Shown here piece after piece: positions 7,503 through 14,715 of a DNA stretch of 36,652 nucleotides (position 1 is its first letter; each line of letters opens with the position of its first letter). The stretch lies in NCBI GenBank assembly GCA_046756245.1, contig JBHHVZ010000019.1, positions 1 through 36,652 of the forward strand, written 5' to 3'. Source of the DNA: G021776435 sp046756245 (lineage in GTDB: Bacteria > Pseudomonadota > Alphaproteobacteria > Caulobacterales > Parvularculaceae). Made by a program: the position numbers and the translations under genes. The notes beneath the pieces are model-generated. The model saw only the letters and a program-made list of their open reading frames with translations. It was not told the origin of the DNA and ran no database searches.

Positions 7503-10310
7503 TTACGCCGCTTCCGAAGAAAATTTCGCGCGCGTCGCCGGCAGCGCCGACAACGCAGCTTCATATTCATTTCGAATACTGAGGATAAGCCCCGCAAGAG
7601 CGCGCTCGTCCGGATCGTCCAGGGCGCGCGTTTCGACCTCCTCGCAGGCGGCGGCGAGCCTTCGGGCGCCGGCGTTAAGGCTCATCGACTTCAAGGCGTG
7701 CGCCGCCCGGCCGAGCGCGGCGCCGTCGCCGGCCCTGACGGCGGCGACCAGTTCCTCAAGCGCTTTTTTCGAATGGATTTCAAACAGATCGAGCGCGCGG
7801 GCGACCAGATCGCCTGTGTCTGACTGCATCCGCGCAATCTCTTTCAAGACGGCGAAATCAAACACGCCGGCTTCGGACAAATCATTCGTTCTCAAATCAT
7901 CGTAGGTCAACTCAATCGGCGTTTCTTCAGATGCGTCGAGCGCGCGCTTCGACTGGCCGGCGCCTTCGACCGGCGATGGATCTGATTGCAGAAATTCTTC
8001 AAGCGCCGCGGCGAGAGCGTCGAGCGTGAACGGCTTCGTTAAATAATAGTCCATGCCGGCTTCCCGCCATTCACCGCCCATATCGGCGATATGGGCCGTA
8101 AGCGCAATGACAGGCGTGCGCTTGCGGCCTGCTTCACGCTCGAACTGGCGAATGGCGCGCGTGGCGTCGAAGCCGTCCATGCCCGGCATCGAGCAATCCA
8201 TAATGATGAGGTCGAATGCGTTCTTCTTCGCCATTTCCACAGCATCATCGCCGTCAGACGCCAGCATCGGGTCGGCGCCGAGCTTGACGAGCGCTTCTTC
8301 CACGACTTCGCGATTTATAGCGCTGTCGTCGGCGGCGAGAATTCGCCGCCCGGCGAAGGACGGCAGGCGCGAATCATCGAGCGTGATCTCAATATCGTCA
8401 TGGCGATCCGGGCTGCCGTTGAATAGGCGTGCGATCTTTTTCATAACGTCGCGGCGCGATATCGGCCTGATTACGATATCTTCGGCGACTCCGGTTTCCA
8501 GAAGCCGATCGGATTCGGAATCCCCAAGCTCGCTGACGCAAACGCGCAACGGAATCCAGCGCCCCGGATCGCCTTTTGCGGCGGCGTTAAGAGTATCGAG
8601 CGCATCCGGCGAGGCGAATATGATGTCGGTATAAGATATGGAATGAATTGGCGCGCCGTCGTGTTCGGCGAATGACACCTCCAGCCCGGTTTCGCGCAAG
8701 TAGCGCGCCAATATTTCGACGGTCGCGGCGCCGCTGACGGCGATAATAGCCTGCCTGCCGTGGCCCGAGCGCGGCGCCGGGCGCGGCGGTTTGAGGATTC
8801 GGGTCGGAAAACTGAAGGTGAATTTCGATCCTTCTCCCTGAACGCTTTCGACTTCGATTTCGCCGCCCATCGCTTTTAACAAGCGCTGGCAGATAGCTAG
8901 CCCGAGGCCCGTTCCGCCGAACTTTCTGGATGTTGACTGATCGGCTTGCGAGAACGCTTCGAATATCGCTTGTCGTTTTTCTGTGGCGATGCCGACGCCG
9001 GTGTCGGCGACGGCGAATTCTATCCAACTCGTTTCATTCTTGTGAAACAAGTTGACGCTTACCGTCACGTGACCGCTTGTCGTAAATTTGATCGCGTTGT
9101 TCACCAGATTGGACAGGACCTGGCTTATCCTGATCGAGTCGCCGACAATAGCGTCAGGCGTGTTCGGCGCTGCATAGGAGGCGAGGTCAAGCCCTGCCGC
9201 GGCGGCGCGCTCCCAGAACAATCCAACTACGTCATCGACAATGTCGGCGGGATTTACCGGAATCTTTTCAAGTTCCAGCCGACCCGCCTCGATTTTTGAA
9301 AAATCTAGTATGTCGTTGATGATCGCGAGCAAGCTTTGACCCGATTTGACGATAACATCGGCGTAACGCTTTTGCCGCGGCGCGAGTTTGGTTTCTTTGA
9401 GCAATTCCGCCATCACCTGCATGCCGTTCAGAGGCGTGCGAATTTCGTGACTCACTGTGGCGAGAAATTCGGTCTTCGCATGATTGGCGGCCTCGGCCGA
9501 CTCCTTGGCCTTCTGTAATTGCAGAGTCCGCTTGCGAACAATCTTTTTCAGATCGCGCTGATGAGCGACAAGCTGGGCGTCGCGCATCTGGATCTGATTG
9601 AGCATCTCATTGAAAGAGTCCACCAATTCGCCTGCTTCGTCATTGCTTGTTCGCCGCGCGCGCAGGTTGAAATCACGGCGCTCGCGGACCTTCGACATTA
9701 TGCCGGCGAGATGGCGAATCGGATTCGTCAGCGATCGCTGCATCCGCGCCGCAATGAGAACGCCAATCCCGCCTGCGAACAACGCCGCGACAAATGCATC
9801 ATAAATGAGCACGCCAATGAGCCTTGGCAGCGCTGAAGCATCTGCGTGCACGGTCAGGTCGCCGACATACTCGCCGTCAATAACAATCGGGACCTGCACA
9901 ACAATGCTCCGGGTCGCAATTACGGCGTAGAGCATGCCCAGTTCACTCATATTTTCGGCCGAGCTTATCTCGCTCGAAGTCGAAGCGCTTTCATCTCCAT
10001 ATTCCAGAAAATGCTTTCCGCCGGCGGTTTCGACGAGAATGTAGTCGATCGTCGGGGCGCTCGCGATCGCACGCAGATCGAACAATGTGGCGTCGCGATC
10101 ATTCGATCGCACATGGTCCGCTATAGCAGCGGCGATGACGTTTGCAGACACTTCCAGCTCGACCGTTCTGCTTGCGCCGTATCGGATGATTTCGCGCCAG
10201 ACCGATGAGGCCGTTACGACAGCCACAGCGCCGAAAATAGCCACCACCACAAGCGTCGTCAGCTTGTCGCGCAAGGACTGAGTTCTTCGCGGCGCCTTTT
10301 CCTTAACCAT
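7503..10310 (-). CDS. BarA-type hybrid sensor histidine kinase (HAMP-HisKA-HATPase-pseudoREC-REC-HPt)
   Basis: This 935-residue inner-membrane kinase has a transmembrane helix at about 15-37, a periplasmic sensor region (40-160), a second helix at 165-188, HAMP (190-245), a coiled coil, the dimerisation/phosphoacceptor helix with His288 (SHEIRTPLNGM), an ATPase domain (N box near 404, DTGVG near 436, GGTGLGLAI near 465), a degenerate receiver (520-630) with Ala566 at the phospho-Asp position, a full receiver with Asp705 (IIMDCSMPGMDGF), and a C-terminal HPt with His871 (AAHALKSMSLNAGA). This allows an internal His-Asp-His relay ending on the HPt. The HPt target is not encoded as a simple response regulator here; the divergent receiver-kinase is the nearest candidate. 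Signal unknown. Confidence 0.92.
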   Translation of the reverse strand: MVKEKAPRRTQSLRDKLTTLVVVAIFGAVAVVTASSVWREIIRYGASRTVELEVSANVIAAAIADHVRSNDRDATLFDLRAIASAPTIDYILVETAGGKHFLEYGDESASTSSEISSAENMSELGMLYAVIATRSIVVQVPIVIDGEYVGDLTVHADASALPRLIGVLIYDAFVAALFAGGIGVLIAARMQRSLTNPIRHLAGIMSKVRERRDFNLRARRTSNDEAGELVDSFNEMLNQIQMRDAQLVAHQRDLKKIVRKRTLQLQKAKESAEAANHAKTEFLATVSHEIRTPLNGMQVMAELLKETKLAPRQKRYADVIVKSGQSLLAIINDILDFSKIEAGRLELEKIPVNPADIVDDVVGLFWERAAAAGLDLASYAAPNTPDAIVGDSIRISQVLSNLVNNAIKFTTSGHVTVSVNLFHKNETSWIEFAVADTGVGIATEKRQAIFEAFSQADQSTSRKFGGTGLGLAICQRLLKAMGGEIEVESVQGEGSKFTFSFPTRILKPPRPAPRSGHGRQAIIAVSGAATVEILARYLRETGLEVSFAEHDGAPIHSISYTDIIFASPDALDTLNAAAKGDPGRWIPLRVCVSELGDSESDRLLETGVAEDIVIRPISRRDVMKKIARLFNGSPDRHDDIEITLDDSRLPSFAGRRILAADDSAINREVVEEALVKLGADPMLASDGDDAVEMAKKNAFDLIIMDCSMPGMDGFDATRAIRQFEREAGRKRTPVIALTAHIADMGGEWREAGMDYYLTKPFTLDALAAALEEFLQSDPSPVEGAGQSKRALDASEETPIELTYDDLRTNDLSEAGVFDFAVLKEIARMQSDTGDLVARALDLFEIHSKKALEELVAAVRAGDGAALGRAAHALKSMSLNAGARRLAAACEEVETRALDDPDERALAGLILSIRNEYEAALSALPATRAKFSSEAA

Positions 10311-10447
10311 AATTACCGCTGGATTCCCGCCCCGGCTTTATGCGTTAAATTGTTTGAGATTTGATTGCCGTTCAAAATAAGGAAATATTTTCTTAAGAGT
10401 GTTCCGCAATATTTTTGCACTTAAAAAACTGGGGGAAGGTTTCGTCA

Positions 10448-11635
10448 ATGGCGGATAAAAAGCATGCGCAGCCGGCTTCGTCGCGCATTTTGCTGGTCGA
10501 CGACGATCCGGTCATGTGCGAACTCGCGCAGGCGAAACTGGAAGAAGACGGGCGCGTCGTTGTCGTCGCCAAGGACGGCGAAGAAGCTCTTACCCGATTA
10601 AATGACGAAGCTTTCGACCTCGTCATTTCCGACCTGGCGATGCCGGTCATGGATGGTTACGAACTGACCCGGCGCATTCGCGCAACGGAAAATCTGAGCC
10701 ATACGCCGGTCATCGTGATTACGGGGAGCAGCCATGCGAATGCAGTAGAACAGGCGTTCGCGGCCGGCGCCACGTCGTTTCTCGCCAAGCCGATCAACTG
10801 GACGCTGTTTTCGCACGCCGTGCGGTTTGTCCTGCGCGCCAGTCTCAACGAAGAAGCGCTTAGAGCGGCGCGCGATCAGGCCGAAGCCGGCGCGCACTTC
10901 AAGGACTGCCTGATGTCGGTCATGAGTCACGAACTCAGAACGCCGCTCAACGCCATAATCGGCTTCGGTCAACTGCTGTCGGAAAGGTTCGAAGAATCGA
11001 ACGACCATCTTTATAAGGAATACGCCGACTATATTGTCGAAGGCGGCCGGCATCTTCTTGAATCTATCTCCGATATGCTGCTCGCCTCCGACGCCCGGTC
11101 CGGGCCGATTACAATCAATGAAACCGACACGACGCTCGGCGAACTTGTCGGCCTCGCCCAGAAAGGACTGAAGAAAGCAGTCGAGGCGTCGGCGGCGAAC
11201 GTGTCGGTTGCGCTGGAGGACGGCGAAATCGAGATTTGCTGCGACCGGCAGCTTGTGTCGCGCGCTCTCGTCAAGCTTGTCGACAACTCTCTCAAATTCT
11301 CCGAGCGGGGCGTAAACGTCGTTATCGGCGCCGCATTGACCAAATCGGGCGGGCTGGCGCTTCTCGTCAAGGACGACGGGCCTGGCATGTCCGCCGAGAC
11401 CGCGCGGCTGGGGACGAGGACATTCACGCAGCTGGACATGTCAATGCGGCGTTCGCGCGAAGGGCTCGGTCTCGGGCTGCCGCTTGTGCGCGCGATTGCG
11501 AAAGCGCATGGCGGGGTGTTTCGCCTAAACTCGAAACCCGGAGAAGGCACGCGGGCGGTGTTGCTGTTCCCGTCGTCGCGCGTCGTCCGGCGCCGCGCCA
11601 GCGCCGCCGGGCGCAAGCGCGCAAGAGCTTCGTAA
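10448..11635 (+). CDS. Receiver-histidine kinase (REC-HisKA-HATPase), soluble
   Basis: This 395-residue cytoplasmic protein has an N-terminal receiver domain (residues 12-130, acidic pocket LLVDDD, phospho-Asp62 in VISDLAMPVMDG, conserved Lys in LAKPI), a histidine kinase core with His161 (SHELRTPLNAIIGFGQLL), and an ATPase domain (N box KLVDNSLKF near 276, DDGPGM near 309, GLGLGLP near 339). The C-terminus is a short basic tail (RRRASAAGRKRARAS). GGGGAAGG precedes ATG 10448, favouring it over the ATG at 10415. It has no DNA-binding output and no membrane segment, so its kinase activity may be switched by phosphorylation of its own receiver. It diverges from the hybrid kinase across about 140 bp of AT-rich DNA, suggesting one phosphorelay. 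Confidence 0.9.
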   Translation: MADKKHAQPASSRILLVDDDPVMCELAQAKLEEDGRVVVVAKDGEEALTRLNDEAFDLVISDLAMPVMDGYELTRRIRATENLSHTPVIVITGSSHANAVEQAFAAGATSFLAKPINWTLFSHAVRFVLRASLNEEALRAARDQAEAGAHFKDCLMSVMSHELRTPLNAIIGFGQLLSERFEESNDHLYKEYADYIVEGGRHLLESISDMLLASDARSGPITINETDTTLGELVGLAQKGLKKAVEASAANVSVALEDGEIEICCDRQLVSRALVKLVDNSLKFSERGVNVVIGAALTKSGGLALLVKDDGPGMSAETARLGTRTFTQLDMSMRRSREGLGLGLPLVRAIAKAHGGVFRLNSKPGEGTRAVLLFPSSRVVRRRASAAGRKRARAS

Positions 11636-11728
11636 TCATAGGGCGCGTGGGATCCGTCTTGACCTTGGACGCGGCGGGGCTATGACTGCCCGGTCGCCGC
11701 GGCGACGGCCGCGGCGTGCGGCCTGGAA

Positions 11729-11803
11729 GGGCGCGTAGCTCAGCGGGAGAGCACTACGTTCACACCGTAGGGGTCGCTGGTTCGAACCCAGCCGCGCCCA
11801 CCA
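11729..11803 (+). tRNA. tRNA-Val (anticodon CAC)
   Basis: The 75-nt sequence folds as a standard cloverleaf: acceptor GGGCGCG (11729-11735) with CGCGCCC (11793-11799), D arm GCTC...GAGC, anticodon stem CTACG/CGTAG with loop TTCACAC giving anticodon CAC, T arm GCTGG-TTCGAAC-CCAGC, discriminator A and an encoded CCA end. CAC reads the valine codon GUG. Confidence 0.95.
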
Positions 11804-11855
11804 GCCTTCGCGCCCAAGGGCGCTTCGGCTCGGCAAGCCAATAGACGCGAAGGCT
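11803..11855. repeat. Inverted repeat directly after the tRNA
   Basis: AGCCTTCGCG (11803-11812) and CGCGAAGGCT (11846-11855) are perfect 10-bp inverted arms, the first starting on the last base of the tRNA CCA. A related ACGAAGGCGGA follows at 11878. The layout resembles GC-rich palindromic repeats common after alphaproteobacterial genes. No T tract is present, so a simple intrinsic terminator is not supported. The remaining bases to 12022 hold nothing else I can identify. Confidence 0.5.
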
Positions 11856-12022
11856 GTCGCACCGTAGTTCCAAAGGAACGAAGGCGGACTTATCTGGCTA
11901 CGGCTTGGCGCGCCATCAATGTAGTTCGAACTTTCTCCATCCAGCGCCGCCATTTCATCGCTTGCGGCGAATTCGCTTCGCTTATCGCCTTCGCGGGAAC
12001 GCCCTGTCCGGGCGGCCTGCGG

Positions 12023-13261
12023 CTAAATCCGCCTGCTCCTGATGACGAGCAAAATGAGCGCGAGAAGCACCAGTACGGCGATGAGCAGTTCCTGCTCTCG
12101 GCCTTCCAAAACCGAAAAGAACGATCCTGCCGAACTGTCGTCGCTTTTCGTCAGTGCGTCAGCCCCGACGGCGACGGCGCCCGCGCCCGCAATGCCTGCG
12201 CCGATGGTCGAGACGGGCGCGTTCGAATGTCTTGGTGCCGGCGGCATCGGCTCGAATTCGCCAGCCGAGTCCGGTCCGGCAGGCGCCCTTGCGGACGGCG
12301 CCAGATCCTGCGCCGCGGTCAGCGCCTCGTAAGTCGGTCCGTCCACGACGCCCGTGTCGGGCAGCCCGCGATCGAGTTGAAACACTTTTACGGCGCCGGC
12401 GGTCTTCGGGCCGTACTGCCCGTCGACGGCGACTTCGTAACCGGCGGCGCGCAAAAGCTCCTGAATTTTACGGTCGGCCGGCGCGGGCCCGCCTGATGTT
12501 CGCGGTCCGATCGGCTCAAACGTTCTCGACGCGTACCCCTCGCGCGCCGAGGGCGGAATGTGGCGCGATTCAACTATCGTATCGCGCACCGGAAACGGCA
12601 GCGGCAAGTCCCAAAACCCCTCGTCCATCAATCGGCGGAAGGATTGCGGCCGATAGGCGGTTCTGTTGGCCAGACTGCTTAAACTTTTCAGCCAATCTTC
12701 GCGCGCGTCGACATAGGCGCGCAGCCAGCGCGCCTCGCCGACCTCGGACGGCGCGCCGGCGCTGGCGTTGACGCGGTTGCGGATCTTGCCCCAGCTTCCA
12801 TGAATGAAAGAGTCATAGGCGACGGCGAACGCCATCGGCGTTCTAAATCCCATCGACAGGACCGCATCCACGGCCGGCGCCATATATTGAGAGTCGAAGA
12901 AGGCGTCCTGCGTTTCCTGCATGACCGGGTCGCCTGCGGCCTGTTTCAGCAGTCCGTGCAATTCCTTGTCCCGGTCGAGCGCCCGGTCCCGCGCTTCGAG
13001 CGCGCCCAGATAGGGCGCAAGCTGATCGGCGAATTGCGCGCCCGGGGTTTCGACATATTGCTCGATAAGTTTATGCAGATTGCCCGACGTCAGCGACGCC
13101 TGGTGCACGCCGTAGGACAGGCCGCCCGCGTCGTCGGCGCGTGCGGCGAGCATGTCATAGCTCGGCGTCGGTCCGCCGGATTCGAACACGCTGACGATCG
13201 CGCGCAATTTTGCGGCGAGAAAGGAATCGATCCCAAAATCAAGCGATTGGCGCCCGTTCAT
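12023..13261 (-). CDS. Membrane-anchored GH46 (chitosanase/lysozyme-fold)-like hydrolase with peptidoglycan-binding domain
   Basis: The first ~250 of 412 residues resemble GH46 chitosanases, which share the lysozyme fold: VFESGG places a candidate catalytic Glu27, and RADDAGGLSYGVHQASLTSGNL supplies Asp43/44, with the E-to-D spacing close to the family's. Residues about 270-325 form a PG_binding_1 domain (IQELLRAAGYEVAVDGQYGP, then GAVKVFQLDRGLPDTGVVD). A Pro/Ala-rich linker leads to one C-terminal membrane helix (about 390-408, ending RSRRI). There is no signal peptide, so how the enzyme domain crosses the membrane is unclear. It diverges from the membrane protein at 13383. The substrate is more likely peptidoglycan than chitosan, given the binding domain; this is inference. 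Confidence 0.75.
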   Translation of the reverse strand: MNGRQSLDFGIDSFLAAKLRAIVSVFESGGPTPSYDMLAARADDAGGLSYGVHQASLTSGNLHKLIEQYVETPGAQFADQLAPYLGALEARDRALDRDKELHGLLKQAAGDPVMQETQDAFFDSQYMAPAVDAVLSMGFRTPMAFAVAYDSFIHGSWGKIRNRVNASAGAPSEVGEARWLRAYVDAREDWLKSLSSLANRTAYRPQSFRRLMDEGFWDLPLPFPVRDTIVESRHIPPSAREGYASRTFEPIGPRTSGGPAPADRKIQELLRAAGYEVAVDGQYGPKTAGAVKVFQLDRGLPDTGVVDGPTYEALTAAQDLAPSARAPAGPDSAGEFEPMPPAPRHSNAPVSTIGAGIAGAGAVAVGADALTKSDDSSAGSFFSVLEGREQELLIAVLVLLALILLVIRSRRI

Positions 13262-13382
13262 ATCGTTTAACCGCCTCCCCGAAAATCCCGCGCAGCTTGA
13301 AAGAAAGTTAACGACTCTTTAAAGTCAAATGCAATGCAGCAGCGGGCCTGAATTTGCGGGAACGCTTGAGGCGGGGGGGGTT

Positions 13383-14378
13383 ATGGGGTCGCTAATCCTC
13401 GACACGACGCTTGGCCTGTTTCTGGCGTTTTTCGTGCTGAGCCTGGCTGCGTCGGCGCTGATGTCGATCATCCAGAAATCGATTCATCTGCGCGCGCGCA
13501 ATTTGCGGCGGTGCGTCAGGCGGATGTTCGGCGGCCATGATGAGGTTGTCGATCGCTTTTTCGCGAATCCGCTGATCACGCCGTCAACAAACACGCACCC
13601 GACCGATACGATCGATGCGGAGGAATTCATAGCCGCGCTCGCCCGCGCCATCCTGCCGAAAGGCGCGAAGGGCGACCCGGTCGCCAATCTGCCTTCCGCG
13701 ATCGCCGCCCTGCCTGACGGCGCGCTCAAAGAACGGCTTTCGCTGGTCGTCTCCGACGAATTCGCCAGCCGCGACCAGACTGTCGCCAATCTGAAAACAT
13801 GGTTCGAAAACGCCATGCGCGGCGTCAGCGAAGCGTATGAAACGCTGGTGCGGCGCATCATGTACGTTATCGCCGCCGTTTTGGTGATCGGTCTCAATGT
13901 CAACGCCATCGCAATCGGCGAGGCGCTCTATAGTGACGCCGCCCTGCGCGAAACGCTCGCCGCCTCGGCGCAGAAAGTAGCCGATAATGACGCCGCGCTG
14001 GGCCCAGACGCACAACTGCAGGCGCTCGAATGCGTGCGCGCGTTCGGCGGGTTTCCGATCGGCTGGGGCGGGTTTGAACATATTGTCGGCTTGACGCCGG
14101 CGACCCCGGGCGCGTGCCAGGCGTTCCTCGGCGAGCAGGGGGCGCAGGCGCTCAAAGACGCCGCTCGGCCGCAAACGATCCGGAGCCTTGGAGACATTCG
14201 CGCCCTGCTGCGAGACCTTCCCGTCTTGCTGCTGGGCTGGCTGATTACGATCATCGCGGTCGCGCAGGGCGCGCCGTTCTGGTTTGATCTCCTGCGATCG
14301 GCGACCGGGCGCGGCGGAGCGGGGCAAGCCGGGCGCAAGCCTGCGCCCGCATCACAAGCCGCGGCTCGGGCGCAATAG
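13383..14378 (+). CDS. Integral membrane protein of an uncharacterised family
   Basis: This 331-residue protein has an N-terminal membrane helix (about 6-30), a cytoplasmic region with LRARNLRRCVRRMF and a helical block (VANLKTWFENAMRGVSEAYETLVRR), a second helix with LVIGLNVNAIAIGEALYSD (about 158-180), and a third (278-296) ending in the phrase AQGAPFWFDLL. I recognise this pattern (asparagine-rich second helix, GAPFWFDLL ending) from a widespread membrane family of unknown function. The ATG at 13383 is chosen for its strong GAGG/G8 leader; the frame is open upstream to 13329. It diverges from the GH46-like enzyme, so a joint envelope role is plausible but unproven. Confidence 0.75.
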   Translation: MGSLILDTTLGLFLAFFVLSLAASALMSIIQKSIHLRARNLRRCVRRMFGGHDEVVDRFFANPLITPSTNTHPTDTIDAEEFIAALARAILPKGAKGDPVANLPSAIAALPDGALKERLSLVVSDEFASRDQTVANLKTWFENAMRGVSEAYETLVRRIMYVIAAVLVIGLNVNAIAIGEALYSDAALRETLAASAQKVADNDAALGPDAQLQALECVRAFGGFPIGWGGFEHIVGLTPATPGACQAFLGEQGAQALKDAARPQTIRSLGDIRALLRDLPVLLLGWLITIIAVAQGAPFWFDLLRSATGRGGAGQAGRKPAPASQAAARAQ

Positions 14379-14715
14379 CCGTTCAGCGCACCCCTGTAGA
14401 GAGCCGCTGCGGGCGGTCGATTTTATCGTTAACAGGCTGTTTAAAAAATCGGCGTAATTTTCCGCCCGCTGCTAATATTGCGCTGCAGCGCGCCATCTGT
14501 CTGACGGGCCGGCGGCGCAGATTCGAAGCGTGGGGGTTGTTGTAATTTTGTAACGGTTAATCCCGACAATGGCGCACAGCGCAAACGGGGCTGGACGCGG
14601 ATCGAACGAGCGGGAAATGATACGAAACGGGCCAGTGTCGCCGGGGCGGCGCAAGGCGAACAAAGAATCCTCAGGCTCCAGGGGAGGGGCGCACAAGGTG
14701 AACAGGGTGAACACA
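14379..14715 (+). other. Gene-free leader of the TonB-dependent receptor
   Basis: About 340 bp without a supported gene. It contains GCGGGCGG (14409-14416) facing CCGCCCGC (14462-14469), a perfect 12-bp palindrome GCGCTGCAGCGC (14480-14491), and an AT-rich patch near 14540-14560 that may hold the receptor's promoter. No riboswitch consensus (e.g. a cobalamin box) was seen. The receptor frame is open upstream to 14569, but that extension lacks signal-peptide character. Confidence 0.4.

Noticed and set aside
11636..11953. Minus-strand 105-codon frame containing a WWARLGSNQRPLRCERSALPLSYAP-like stretch
   Set aside because: It is the antisense translation of tRNA-Val; this phrase is a familiar artefact of frames called across tRNA genes.
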